Origin: an uncultured bacterium
GTDB lineage: Bacteria > Bacillota_I > Bacilli_A > RFN20 > CAG-826
Direction of reading: 5' to 3'
Assembly (NCBI GenBank): GCA_949284685.1
Contig: CASDWE010000002.1
Span: forward strand, 19,064 to 83,063
DNA: 64,000 nt
Shown: positions 52,594 to 62,038 of the stretch, one piece after another
How positions within the stretch are numbered: position 1 is the stretch's first letter
Layout of the letters: each line of letters opens with the position of its first letter
The notes under the pieces: model-generated
The model's database searches: none
The model's input: the letters and a program-made list of their open reading frames with translations, nothing else
Told to the model about the DNA's origin: nothing
Program-made: the position numbers and the translations under genes

Positions 52594-53011
52594 TATCTAT
52601 TAATTCCTTTAGTCCATTAAATCCAATAGTAGCACATCTAATTCTTGCTGCTTGTTTTGATGTGTTTTGAAATGCATTAGCTTCGTTAAGACATGATTCA
52701 TCATAAGGCTCTTCGTGTATCATTTTTAAATAATTTTCAATAATATATAATGCTTTATCTTTGTCTAGCCCTTTTACCAAATCACACATAATATCTGTCG
52801 AGGCAGTAGATATAGCACACGCAACACCATCCCAAAGGCAGTCTTCAATAACATTATTTTTTATTTTTACATAAACATTAATATCATCTATACAATTATC
52901 ACTGGACATATGAATCGATTCATATTCACTATCAGGTGTCGTTTTGTTTTGTGGATGTGAATAATGATCAAGAATGATTTCACGCATCATTTCATTAGTT
53001 AAAGTAGGCAT
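52580..53011 (-). CDS. sufU: SufU sulphur-transfer protein
   Basis: A 143-residue SufU/IscU-fold protein. The three conserved cysteine sites are '[14 protein letters not shown]' (C-x-D), '[17 protein letters not shown]' and '[16 protein letters not shown]', with the SufU-specific insertion between the second and third. In Firmicutes SufU is a zinc protein that passes sulphur from SufS to SufB. GGGGGG before the ATG is a strong binding site. Confidence 0.95.
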   Translation of the reverse strand: MPTLTNEMMREIILDHYSHPQNKTTPDSEYESIHMSSDNCIDDINVYVKIKNNVIEDCLWDGVACAISTASTDIMCDLVKGLDKDKALYIIENYLKMIHEEPYDESCLNEANAFQNTSKQAARIRCATIGFNGLKELIDNEKK

Positions 53012-54233
53012 CTAAAATATCCCCCCCATTTTTTAATATATCAACGACATAATCTATTTCTTCCTTTGTTGTATATAAATATGTCGACATGCGTACTGTG
53101 GCAACTTCATGTAAAAAGTCAATTAATATTTTTGCACAATGCTGACCGCTTCGCATAGCAATACCTTTGCTATTTAGATAAGTGGCTTCATCTTGGGCAA
53201 AAACACCTTTGATATTAAATGTTATAATTCCAGTTGAAGCGTCCTTGTTATAAACAATAATATTATCTAAATCAGCAATTTTATCAAAAAAATATTTTCT
53301 CAAACTTTCTTCATGTTTTTGAATATTTTCCATACCAATTGACATTAAGAATTCGCATGCCTTGCCAAGACCCATTATTCCAGATAAATTTTCTGTTCCT
53401 GCTTCAAATTTACTAGGCGGATTCAAATATTTAATATTTCCACACATATCAAATTTTGAATTCATTCCTCCGCCTGTCAAAAATGGATCCATAATATCGA
53501 GAATATGATATTTACCATAAAGTACACCTATTCCAGTTGGACCACACATTTTATGACCAGAAAACGATAAAAAATCAATATCTAAATTTTTAACATCTGT
53601 TTTGATATGTGGAACCGATTGAGCACCATCAACAGCGATAATTGCACCATATTCATGAGCAATCTTAGCTAATTCTTTGATTGGAGCGATATAGCCAAGC
53701 ACATTTCCAACATGGGCAACCGCAACAATTTTAGTTTTTTTCGAGATAACTTTTCTTAAATTATCGCATGTTAAATGTCCCTGTTTATCAAGTGGGATGA
53801 AATTAATTTTACAACCTGTTAATTCGCTTATTCGATACCATGGTAAAACATTTGATGCATGCTCTGCTTCTGTAATTAATATTTCATCATCTTTTGTTAA
53901 AAATTTTAAACCATAACCATATGCGAGAAGATTAATAGACATTGAAGTACCGCTTGTGAAAACAATTTCATTTTCTTCAGCATTTATAAATTTGGCAACA
54001 AGTCTTCTGGCTTTTAAAACTTCTTGGTCCATGTCATAACATAAATCATAATCACCGCGATGGGAATTACTAGTTTTGCAAAGATAATATTCATTCACTT
54101 TATCAATAACACATTGTGGTTTAAAAGTTGTTGAAGCATTATCTAAAAATACTAAAGGATGCCCTTGCATTTTAATATTGTTTGTAAACATAGGAAACTC
54201 TTGTCTTATTTTATAAACATCATACATATTCAT
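52995..54233 (-). CDS. sufS: Cysteine desulphurase SufS
   Basis: A 412-residue PLP enzyme. 'VFLDNASTTFKPQCVIDKVNEYY', 'AVDGAQSVPHIKTDV', the PLP lysine in 'SFSGHKMCGPTGIGVLYG', and the active-site cysteine loop 'MRSGQHCAKILIDFL' identify it as the SufS group. ATG 54233 overlaps the sufD stop as TGATG; GTG 54236 and ATG 54227 are alternatives. Confidence 0.97.
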   Translation of the reverse strand: MNMYDVYKIRQEFPMFTNNIKMQGHPLVFLDNASTTFKPQCVIDKVNEYYLCKTSNSHRGDYDLCYDMDQEVLKARRLVAKFINAEENEIVFTSGTSMSINLLAYGYGLKFLTKDDEILITEAEHASNVLPWYRISELTGCKINFIPLDKQGHLTCDNLRKVISKKTKIVAVAHVGNVLGYIAPIKELAKIAHEYGAIIAVDGAQSVPHIKTDVKNLDIDFLSFSGHKMCGPTGIGVLYGKYHILDIMDPFLTGGGMNSKFDMCGNIKYLNPPSKFEAGTENLSGIMGLGKACEFLMSIGMENIQKHEESLRKYFFDKIADLDNIIVYNKDASTGIITFNIKGVFAQDEATYLNSKGIAMRSGQHCAKILIDFLHEVATVRMSTYLYTTKEEIDYVVDILKNGGDILDAYFN

Positions 54234-54997
54234 CACACTTTCTCTAACACTAGATTATTTATGTCATCATAAAATTCATCATCTTTGAAATATGAAACAA
54301 TATTATTAAAATAGCCTAAAATAATTAAGCGTTTGGCTTCCTTAATCGATAAGCCACGACTAAGTAGATAAAATAAATGTTCCTCATTTAGTTGTCCGAT
54401 GCTAGCACCATGATTTGCAACAACATCATCGTTTTCGATTTTCAAAATTGGTTTAGCTATTCCGCTGGCACCCTGATCTAAAATTAAAATTTTCGCTCTC
54501 TGTTGAGTTGAGCATTTAATCATTTTTTCGCTAATTTTTGAACAGCCCAGTAATTGAATATAACTTTGATCTTTACAAATACCATAATTTTCAACATTTG
54601 CGGTAGTTAAATTTGCTAAATGATAAACATTAATTTCGATATTTTTCTTATCAACATTTGAACCTAAAGTTGCACATTTATAATTAAAATTAGCACCGCT
54701 TTCTAATAAATAAGCATCAATTTTAATATTAGAATCTTTTTTTGAAAAATCTAAAAAATACACGGAAACAGAAGAGTTTTTGTTTAAATTTAAAGACATT
54801 TTAATATTTTGATAAACACCATCAGTTATTATTTTTAACGTCAATGATTTATTTTCCAATATTACAAAATTAATATTTAATGAATTTTGAATATTCTTAA
54901 AAACAATGATTTTATCTTCATCTAATTCAAGATTACTTTTAAATTCATCGTCATCTGTATAAACAATATAATTACTAGCAATTTTATTTATGGACAT
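54233..54997 (-). CDS. sufD: Fe-S cluster assembly protein SufD, short
   Basis: A 254-residue SufB/SufD-family beta-helix protein, shorter than the usual 400-430; the N-terminal helical region is nearly absent. The C-terminal core remains: 'ILDQGASGIAKPILKIENDDVVANHGASIGQLNEEHLFYLLSRGLSIKEAKRLIILGYFN' pattern (conserved HGA-x-G and LFYL-x-SRG). It pairs with SufB in the SufBC2D complex. ATG 54997 follows AAGGAAC and overlaps sufC by 14 bases. Confidence 0.88.
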   Translation of the reverse strand: MSINKIASNYIVYTDDDEFKSNLELDEDKIIVFKNIQNSLNINFVILENKSLTLKIITDGVYQNIKMSLNLNKNSSVSVYFLDFSKKDSNIKIDAYLLESGANFNYKCATLGSNVDKKNIEINVYHLANLTTANVENYGICKDQSYIQLLGCSKISEKMIKCSTQQRAKILILDQGASGIAKPILKIENDDVVANHGASIGQLNEEHLFYLLSRGLSIKEAKRLIILGYFNNIVSYFKDDEFYDDINNLVLEKV

Positions 54998-55817
54998 TTT
55001 TAGTAAGTTCCTTTGTAGCACATACCCCAATTGAAACAGAATTCATTTTTTTATCATCGTGTTTTTCAATATCAATACCATGTTCTGTCTTTAAAAATTC
55101 ATATCCTTCTTTATCTACTTTATTAATCAACGATGCATCTCCATGTAAAACAATTTGTCCATTTACCATGATACATGCATGAGTTGGATTGATTAAATTA
55201 AAAAGTCTTGCATAATGTGATATCACAAGAAAAGCGTGATTATTATCTTGAAGTTGATTTATGGCATTACTGACATCATTAATTGCATCAACATCAAGGC
55301 CAGAATCTATTTCATCAAGCATACAAAACGTCGGATTTAATAAAATCATTTGCAAAATTTCATTACGTTTTTTTTCGCCACCAGAAAAACCTTCATTTAA
55401 ATTACGATTAGCGAGTTCAAAAGGCATATTTAAAATTTTGCAAGCATTGTCAAGCATCTTATAAAAGTTATAAAGAGAAACTGGTTTATCATTTCTAGCA
55501 TTAATTGCAGATCGTAAAAATTCTGCATTCACAACACCAGGAACTTCACTAGGATTTTGCATCGCTAAAAACAAACCTTTTATACTTCTTTCGTTTGTGG
55601 ACAAATTGGTGATATCTTCTCCGTTTAAATAAATTGATCCTTTTGTAATATGATATTTAGGATGACCCATAATCGCGTTGAATAATGTTGATTTTCCATG
55701 ACCATTAGGTCCAAGAATCGCTAATGTTTCTCCCTGATTTATTGTTAAATTGATACCTTTAAGTATTTCCTTTCCTTCCACTTCAACATGAAGATTTTTA
55801 ATCATTAAACTTTGCAT
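54984..55817 (-). CDS. sufC: Fe-S cluster assembly ATPase SufC
   Basis: A 277-residue ABC-type ATPase: Walker A 'GPNGHGKSTLFNAIMGHP', 'MQNPSEVPGV' (SufC-specific Q-loop), signature 'NEGFSGGEKKRNEILQM' and 'MLDEIDSGLDVDAI'. It binds SufB and SufD. The C-terminal extension of about 25 residues is longer than usual. AGGTG six bases before ATG 55817 sets the start; first gene of the SUF operon. Confidence 0.97.
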   Translation of the reverse strand: MQSLMIKNLHVEVEGKEILKGINLTINQGETLAILGPNGHGKSTLFNAIMGHPKYHITKGSIYLNGEDITNLSTNERSIKGLFLAMQNPSEVPGVVNAEFLRSAINARNDKPVSLYNFYKMLDNACKILNMPFELANRNLNEGFSGGEKKRNEILQMILLNPTFCMLDEIDSGLDVDAINDVSNAINQLQDNNHAFLVISHYARLFNLINPTHACIMVNGQIVLHGDASLINKVDKEGYEFLKTEHGIDIEKHDDKKMNSVSIGVCATKELTKNVHK

Positions 55818-55965
55818 AATTTCACCTGCCTAAATCGCTTAAAAATAATACAATAAAATCATACAAGATACAAATATAATGATAAGTTTTTATTTTATAA
55901 AAGGATTAAAATAGAGGAAAAAACATATTTTTATGTAAAAAAGATAATTTTAAAAGAAGTTTTTG

Positions 55966-55994
55966 TTGCATAAAAAAAATCTAATATATAAAAT
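55966..55994 (+). promoter_or_regulatory. Promoter of the parvulin-lipoprotein operon
   Basis: TTGCAT (55966-55971), 17-base spacer and TAAAAT (55989-55994), with a leader of about 27 bases ending in AAGGAGGTCG. The rest of 55818-55965 is AU-rich without a recognised element. Confidence 0.6.
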
Positions 55995-56027
55995 ATTAAC
56001 GCTATACAAATTAAGGAGGTCGCACTG

Positions 56028-57902
56028 ATGAAACATAAAAAACTATCTATTTCAGTAGTTTCTGCTTTCATTGCTGCTTTAGGATTAACAAGCTGTTCCA
56101 ACAATGTTACAGCCTCTGAAAACGCTATCGTTACCTTAAAAGGATATGATGGCCAAGAGATTGCAATTGATACTAACGCAATTTATGACAAATATAAAGT
56201 TAGCGAAAACGGAATTAGCAGTTTTTACCAAGCAATTTTAGAAGTTATTATCCGAAACTTCTATGAAACAAGTACAAATTCAGAAGTTCAATCACAATTA
56301 GCAGAATTTGAATCTCAAGCTAGAAATGATGTTACAAGCAAACAAGATGAAGCAAGAGAAAATGCTGATACTAATGGAACTAGTTATGATACTGAATGGC
56401 AAGCTATTTTAGATGCAGCAAATGTTGATGATGAAGAAGGTCTTTATCAACAATATTTGTACAATTTAGAAAAAGAGGATTACGAAGATCGTTATTTTGA
56501 AAGCCACAAAGCCGAATTAACAAATGAATATATCGGATTTAAACTTGATGGAGAATCTTATGTAGATTATGATGGCGTTCATTCTAGCCAATATCCTTAT
56601 CATGTCCGTCACGTTTTAGTTAATGTAACTGCGAGTGCTACAGACTATGTTACTGGTGAAATTACTTCAGATGAAGCCAAACATTTAAATACTGTTTATG
56701 AAGCTTTGACAAATGGTAGAAATACATTTGGTGAAGTTGCATATCATTGGAGTGATGACTCATCTAGCAGTAAATATGGCGATGCTGGAATCATGGCTAC
56801 AAATACCGAGTTTGTTAATGAATTTAAATTAGGTTTATATGCTTTTGATACTGTATATGGTTCTAATGTTACTGGTGATTCACAAGCAAAAGCAAACAAA
56901 TTAGGTACCGATGGTCAATATAATGAAGGTAGCGAAACTATCGCTGATAAATTATCTAATATTGGTCTTGCTACCGTTTCTTATGAAGTATTTGAATTAT
57001 TAGGTGATTATTACAATACAGAAAAAAGTGATGAAGGTTTGACAGTCAATAATGGATTGGCAAAATCTTTCCCAAGAAATGTTTTCTGGAATAGTTATTT
57101 AAATTTGCACAACGTTTTTGTTGTAACAGATCAAATGATTCCAGATGAAGAATTAGGCTTAGAATCTGGTGATGTAGAATATACACATTATACAGAACCT
57201 GGTGAAGCCGTTGATGGACGTGCTGGTTTTAGACACGTCGCTGGTCTTGATAGCGTGGTCGGAGCAGACACACGTGTTTTAACAGATGAATTTGGTCGTG
57301 TTATTGTTTGTGTTAGAAGTGAATATGGAATTCATTTTATGACCATGCAAAGAACACCATTTGAATTTGATGGAACTATCAGTGGTTATAACAATGGTTC
57401 CTACACCTATAACAACACTAATATTGCTGAATACTACACTACTTATGTTCCTAATGATCAAGAATATCCAAAGAATAGTAATGGTAGTAACAAAGTTACT
57501 TATGTTAATTTCTTGATTAGTGAAGAATCAACTTATCAAGAACGTGCACAAGAAGTAGAAGATGCTATTCAAGCCTTTGATAATATGTACGATTATCGTA
57601 TTTTCGAAGAATTAATGGAAAGTGGACAAATTACAATCAATGATGAAGTTGTTGCTAATAAAATTAACGAATTCATTAATCAAAAACGTGAATACAATGA
57701 ATGGGAAGATGCTAAAAAATTAAATGACTCATGGAATTCATATCTTGACAAAATTTCTTTGCAATATGAAATTCGTGATGATGAAAATGGCGTCGAAAAT
57801 TCTAAACGTTTAGTCAAACCAACTTGCGGTATTCGTTTCAAAGATTACAACCCTGATGATCCAATTTGGAAATATGGAGGTGAATGCTATTATGAAAACT
57901 AA
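56028..57902 (+). CDS. PrsA-like lipoprotein with parvulin-type PPIase domain
   Basis: A 624-residue lipoprotein with the lipobox LTSC (Cys23). The N-terminal segment ('NAIVTLKGYDGQEIAIDTNAIY') looks like a SurA/PrsA N-domain. Residues about 190-310 resemble a parvulin domain: 'YPYHVRHVLVNV', 'FGEVAYHWSDDSSS', 'YGDAGIMATNTEFVNEF'. The remaining 300 residues, rich in Asn, Tyr and acidic residues, are not recognised. As an outer-surface foldase it would help secreted proteins fold. The unusually long chain (PrsA is about 290) and the tandem second lipoprotein are notable. AAGGAGG stands before the ATG. Confidence 0.8.
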   Translation: MKHKKLSISVVSAFIAALGLTSCSNNVTASENAIVTLKGYDGQEIAIDTNAIYDKYKVSENGISSFYQAILEVIIRNFYETSTNSEVQSQLAEFESQARNDVTSKQDEARENADTNGTSYDTEWQAILDAANVDDEEGLYQQYLYNLEKEDYEDRYFESHKAELTNEYIGFKLDGESYVDYDGVHSSQYPYHVRHVLVNVTASATDYVTGEITSDEAKHLNTVYEALTNGRNTFGEVAYHWSDDSSSSKYGDAGIMATNTEFVNEFKLGLYAFDTVYGSNVTGDSQAKANKLGTDGQYNEGSETIADKLSNIGLATVSYEVFELLGDYYNTEKSDEGLTVNNGLAKSFPRNVFWNSYLNLHNVFVVTDQMIPDEELGLESGDVEYTHYTEPGEAVDGRAGFRHVAGLDSVVGADTRVLTDEFGRVIVCVRSEYGIHFMTMQRTPFEFDGTISGYNNGSYTYNNTNIAEYYTTYVPNDQEYPKNSNGSNKVTYVNFLISEESTYQERAQEVEDAIQAFDNMYDYRIFEELMESGQITINDEVVANKINEFINQKREYNEWEDAKKLNDSWNSYLDKISLQYEIRDDENGVENSKRLVKPTCGIRFKDYNPDDPIWKYGGECYYEN

Positions 57903-59760
57903 ATTTATTCCTCTACTATTAGCACCGGCTTTATTGCTTGCAAGTTGCAGTAGCGAAATTATTGCTTACCCAGGTGATAATAATTCAGCGCTCGTTGTTG
58001 GCCAAAATGGTGCTGCCTTAAGCGAAGAAGTTTATAACAATATTAAAAGCATCGTTTATGATGCAATGCGTGATAATGGAACTGTCTCTAGTGACGTTCT
58101 AGATGAAGTTTTATATCAACTTGCTATATCAGTCGTTGGTGAATATGATGAATTAAGTAGTGTTTATGAGTTGTTAGAAGAAACAAGCACTAATGTCTAT
58201 ACTAATAACCAAACTATTAATGATTTTATTGACAATCACAAAGCATATTGGGTTAAAGATGTCGACGGAAATCGCTTAACTGATGCTGATAGCAAAAACA
58301 AAGAATACATATTAGTAAAAAATATGTTTGAAAGAATTCAAAATCGTATTGCAGAAGCATTTTATAGCGAGATTACAAGTGGTTCATACTTACGCAATGG
58401 ATATTTCTATGAGACAGATTATTTAATGTCATTAAGAAATTCTATTAATAATGTCGCCAACCCATTAGATCAAGCTAATAATGGATTATTGCATGATAAA
58501 TATTTAATTATTCCTGAAATTGGCGAAGATGAAGTATTCGATTATGATTGGAATGGCGAACATACACTTAAAGGTTTGTTAACCTTGTCATTATATGAAA
58601 ATGAAGAAGCAGGATATGATTATGTTTCTACCTCTATTATTCCAGAAATTTATAGAAACTTATTAGTGGAGCAATATTTGTTTGATAATAATTATAATAC
58701 TTTAGGTCGTGCGTATGCACGTGAAGTGAATATCATTACTATCGAAAACAGAACTGATTATCCTTTAGCAGCTGGAAACTTAATGAATGCATACGTTGAT
58801 AATTATATCAATACTGACAATGCAACAGTTGCTCAAAATGCTTCTTTTGATATTATTTCTGAAGCTTGGCGTGGTGTTAATTTGCCAGCATCTGGTACAG
58901 TTGATGGCTCGATTGACGAACAAGCTGCATTCTTATTAACTGAAGCTGGAATCACTCAAACTTCTTATGTTGATAATAATGGATTTACAGGCGAAACATA
59001 TAACTACTTCCCTGGCACTAGTTATGGTGATATGGTTGAAGACTTAAAAGAAGTAGTTAAAGATCCTTTGCTCACCGATTCCACTATTGAAAATGAATTT
59101 ACCAATAACGGAGAATACACTGTCAGTCAAGGTATTGTTAACAAAACTAACGTTATCTTGCAAGAAGATTATGTCACTGATGGTTGGTACATCCGTAATG
59201 GTGGTTTAGAAGATTTAGGAGAAAGTTTCAGTTCTTTAAGAACACGTCTATTCAATATTGGTGTAGCTAACGCTTTAGATGATGCTGATTATCCTGATCG
59301 TTTTACCTTAAACGAAGATAATACCACATATACATATAGTATTCCTGAAAATGAAGGAAACTATGTTGCTAAAATTCATGGACGTTACTTCTTAAAACCT
59401 GTTACCCGTGAAAATCCTGGCGATGTTGAAGTTGATTACACTGTTGTCAGCAATCGTTTAAAAGATATTTTATGGTCTGACTCAGATGGCAATTATACAA
59501 TCGTAGAAATTACACAGGCTGTTTCAAGTAGTAAACTTGCCAAATATTCTTCAACAAATTATGAAACGGTTTATGGTGGTTTAGATGGCTTTGTCATGAT
59601 GGAAAATATCGCACATGAAGTTGCATCAGTGATTGCTGAAAACGATTCTTATCGTACACTTTCTACTCAATATTGGTTGAAAGCTGCAACATTAAGTTAT
59701 CACGATGATGTTGTCTACAAATATTTTGCGGATAATTATCCAGAACTTTTTGAAGAATAA
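57892..59760 (+). CDS. Large lipoprotein, possible companion foldase, unknown function
   Basis: A 622-residue lipoprotein with lipobox LASC (Cys19). The start at 57892 is set by GGAGGTG and overlaps the upstream gene's stop by 11 bases. After the lipid anchor, 'NSALVVGQNGAALSEEVYNNI' resembles the beginning of its neighbour and of PrsA/SurA N-domains, but no clear PPIase core is visible. Otherwise acidic, Asn/Tyr-rich, ending 'YKYFADNYPELFEE'. It and the upstream protein are about the same length and probably act together at the cell surface. A terminator follows. Confidence 0.75.
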   Translation: MKTKFIPLLLAPALLLASCSSEIIAYPGDNNSALVVGQNGAALSEEVYNNIKSIVYDAMRDNGTVSSDVLDEVLYQLAISVVGEYDELSSVYELLEETSTNVYTNNQTINDFIDNHKAYWVKDVDGNRLTDADSKNKEYILVKNMFERIQNRIAEAFYSEITSGSYLRNGYFYETDYLMSLRNSINNVANPLDQANNGLLHDKYLIIPEIGEDEVFDYDWNGEHTLKGLLTLSLYENEEAGYDYVSTSIIPEIYRNLLVEQYLFDNNYNTLGRAYAREVNIITIENRTDYPLAAGNLMNAYVDNYINTDNATVAQNASFDIISEAWRGVNLPASGTVDGSIDEQAAFLLTEAGITQTSYVDNNGFTGETYNYFPGTSYGDMVEDLKEVVKDPLLTDSTIENEFTNNGEYTVSQGIVNKTNVILQEDYVTDGWYIRNGGLEDLGESFSSLRTRLFNIGVANALDDADYPDRFTLNEDNTTYTYSIPENEGNYVAKIHGRYFLKPVTRENPGDVEVDYTVVSNRLKDILWSDSDGNYTIVEITQAVSSSKLAKYSSTNYETVYGGLDGFVMMENIAHEVASVIAENDSYRTLSTQYWLKAATLSYHDDVVYKYFADNYPELFEE

Positions 59761-59784
59761 AGTAAACAAAAAATCTTACATAGT

Positions 59785-59817
59785 AAATGCTCCTTGTTAA
59801 AAAGGGGCATTTTTATT
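59785..59817 (+). terminator. Rho-independent terminator after the lipoprotein pair
   Basis: Stem AATGCTCCTT/AAGGGGCATT (59786-59795 with 59802-59811), with one T-G wobble that pairs only in plus-strand RNA, then TTTTATT. Confidence 0.85.
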
Positions 59818-59868
59818 AATACAAATTATTTTTTTAGAGTAAAATAAATATAGTTGAGGTAATAAGCT

Positions 59869-60294
59869 ATGGAAAAAGATATGAATTGTGTATTTTGTAA
59901 AATTATTGATGGTGACATTCCGTCGTATAAAATATTTGAAGATGAAAACGTCTTAGCGTTTTTAGACATTTCGCAAGTCACAAAAGGCCATACTTTAGTA
60001 GTAAGTAAAAAACATTATAATAATTTCTTATCAACACCAAAGGAAATCATTCATAAAGTTATGGACGTCGCACAAAGAATAGGCCAAGTTCAAGTCGAAT
60101 TTTTAGGTGCAAAAGGAGTTAATATTCTGACTAATTGTTACCCTGCTGCTGGTCAAACTGTAATGCATTTCCATGTTCACGTTATTCCAAGATATGATCA
60201 AAATGATAATTTTATTTTAGAAATGAAAACTAAAGATGATAGTAAATTGAACTTACCAGTTTTGGCAAAACAAATCAAAAAAGAATTAAAATAA
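59869..60294 (+). CDS. HIT family nucleotide hydrolase
   Basis: A 141-residue HIT protein of the Hit/HinT group. 'CVFCKIIDGDIPSYKIFEDENVLAFLDI' and the catalytic triad 'MHFHVHVIPRY' (HxHxH) are present. These enzymes hydrolyse adenosine phosphoramidates and dinucleoside polyphosphates. GAGGT precedes the ATG. The stop abuts the convergent yhaM stop with no terminator between. Confidence 0.93.
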   Translation: MEKDMNCVFCKIIDGDIPSYKIFEDENVLAFLDISQVTKGHTLVVSKKHYNNFLSTPKEIIHKVMDVAQRIGQVQVEFLGAKGVNILTNCYPAAGQTVMHFHVHVIPRYDQNDNFILEMKTKDDSKLNLPVLAKQIKKELK

Positions 60295-61233
60295 CTAATT
60301 TTCTTTATAAAGAATTCTATTATCAAGAGCGAATATTTTTTGTGAATATTCGCCTTTTTTAATATCCGCTAAAGCTTTATTTGTAATTTCCATTTTACTA
60401 TCTAAATTATCAATAAGATTCAATAACATCGCTTCCCCTGTCTGAGGTAACACAGGTGAACCAAATTCATACTCTCCATGATGAGATAAAATCATATGTT
60501 TTAATAATATTACTTTTTCATCATTTTCTATATTCATTTGTCTTGCTTTATAATCAATAATTGCAATCATAATAGAAATATGTCCAAGTAATTTACCTTG
60601 TAAAGTATAATGATAAGAAATGTTACCATCAAATTCGATTGTTTTGCCTACATCGTGTAATAAAATACCACTTATTAACATTTCCTTATCGATAAAACTA
60701 TATATATCACATAAATATAAACCAATTTTGGCCATGGTTAAGGTGTGATATAAAAGTCCACCGATATAATCATGATGCACGCTTACCGCAGCAGGATAAG
60801 TTGAAAATTTATCGATATTTTCATATATGATTTCTTTAACTAACTTATGCAAATTTGTATCCTTAATTAAACTAATATAATAATCTAGTTGTTTCATCAT
60901 TTCATCTTTTGATAAAGGTGCATTCTTTATAAAACGAAAACTTTCAATTTCATTATCAGAAACACTATTAATTTTTGTTATATTAATTTGCAAATTATTT
61001 CTATAAGTCTCTAAAACACCACTTATTTTAACAATTTTACCGTTTTCACATAAATCTATGTCACCATCTTCAAGATTCCATTTAACGCCTGCGATGACAC
61101 CGCTTATATCTTTTAAAGTTAAACGTAAATATGGAGTGCCGTTTGTTGAAAAAGATTTATTAACAGAACTAATAATAAATTGTTGAGTGATATTTTCTTT
61201 ATCTTTTAAATCTTTAATTAAAATCATCTCCAT
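60295..61233 (-). CDS. yhaM: 3'-5' exoribonuclease YhaM family
   Basis: A 312-residue protein with an N-terminal OB-fold (residues about 15-95, 'YLRLTLKDISGVIAGVKW') and an HD domain ('HHDYIGGLLYHTLTMAKIG', 'ISGILLHDVGKTIEF', 'ILSHHGEYEFGSPVLPQTGEAMLL'). YhaM trims RNA and DNA 3' ends in Firmicutes. GGGAGG before ATG 61233; an ATG two codons later is possible. It overlaps the recX end by 20 bases. Confidence 0.93.
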   Translation of the reverse strand: MEMILIKDLKDKENITQQFIISSVNKSFSTNGTPYLRLTLKDISGVIAGVKWNLEDGDIDLCENGKIVKISGVLETYRNNLQINITKINSVSDNEIESFRFIKNAPLSKDEMMKQLDYYISLIKDTNLHKLVKEIIYENIDKFSTYPAAVSVHHDYIGGLLYHTLTMAKIGLYLCDIYSFIDKEMLISGILLHDVGKTIEFDGNISYHYTLQGKLLGHISIMIAIIDYKARQMNIENDEKVILLKHMILSHHGEYEFGSPVLPQTGEAMLLNLIDNLDSKMEITNKALADIKKGEYSQKIFALDNRILYKEN

Positions 61234-62038
61234 TATAATATTCCTCCCAATATGATTTTATTTTAGCATATGAATATTTTTTTCTTTTTAAATATGCCAA
61301 AAGATGTTTGAATAGTTCGTTATTATCATATTTATTTTTATTTTTTGCAATATAATTTTTAAAATCTTTTTCAAATTTGTTTTGAATTAATTCACTATTA
61401 TTTTTTTCTTTTGATAAATTTTTATTAATTATTTCCTCGACTACATCTTTTTCATATCCCATAGATAGCATTTTTTTAAAGATTTTTTCTTTTTTGCTAT
61501 GATAATCATTTTTTTGATATTTTAATACAATACTTTTATAAAGTTTTTGTGCTTTTTTAACTTCTTCAGTATGTGAAAATAAAACGCATTCAATATCTTC
61601 TTTTTTTATCCCTTTTCGATATAAAAGATCTTTTATTTTATATTTACCATATAGTTTTTCTTTACCATATTCTAAATAATCTATAATTAATCCTTTGTCA
61701 TTAATCAAATCATGGTTTTTTAATTTGTTAACGATATTTAAAGCAACATTATAATCACAGCCAAAATTAACTAATTTTTTAATCAAATTTGATTCGCTTA
61801 TTAAACCCCTGTTTATTATGTTAATGGCTTTATTAAAATATTTTATATTTTCATTTTCTTTTTTAATTTTTTGAATTTCTTCTAAAGAAATCTTTTTCCC
61901 TTTATATAAATAAAAATTTAAATATGTTTCATAATCAACATCAAACTTTTCGAAGCCTTTAATGAAAATTATGACTTTCTTTTTGCAAACACGAATACTG
62001 CTTATTGTATATAAATCACCAGAAGGCTTTAACGCCAC
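61214..62038 (-). CDS. recX: Regulatory protein RecX
   Basis: A 274-residue, Lys-rich, all-helical protein with repeated three-helix RecX modules, for example 'SESNLIKKLVNFGCDYNVALNIVNKLKNHDLINDKGLI', 'GKYKIKDLLYRKGIKKEDIECVL' and 'KIFKKMLSMGYEKDVVEEII' (quoted in parts). It limits RecA filament growth; recA lies 24 kb away. GTG 62038 is chosen because GGAGG lies eight bases before it; the longer frame from 62092 lacks a site and overlaps the glycosyltransferase more. Confidence 0.85.
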   Translation of the reverse strand: MALKPSGDLYTISSIRVCKKKVIIFIKGFEKFDVDYETYLNFYLYKGKKISLEEIQKIKKENENIKYFNKAINIINRGLISESNLIKKLVNFGCDYNVALNIVNKLKNHDLINDKGLIIDYLEYGKEKLYGKYKIKDLLYRKGIKKEDIECVLFSHTEEVKKAQKLYKSIVLKYQKNDYHSKKEKIFKKMLSMGYEKDVVEEIINKNLSKEKNNSELIQNKFEKDFKNYIAKNKNKYDNNELFKHLLAYLKRKKYSYAKIKSYWEEYYNGDDFN

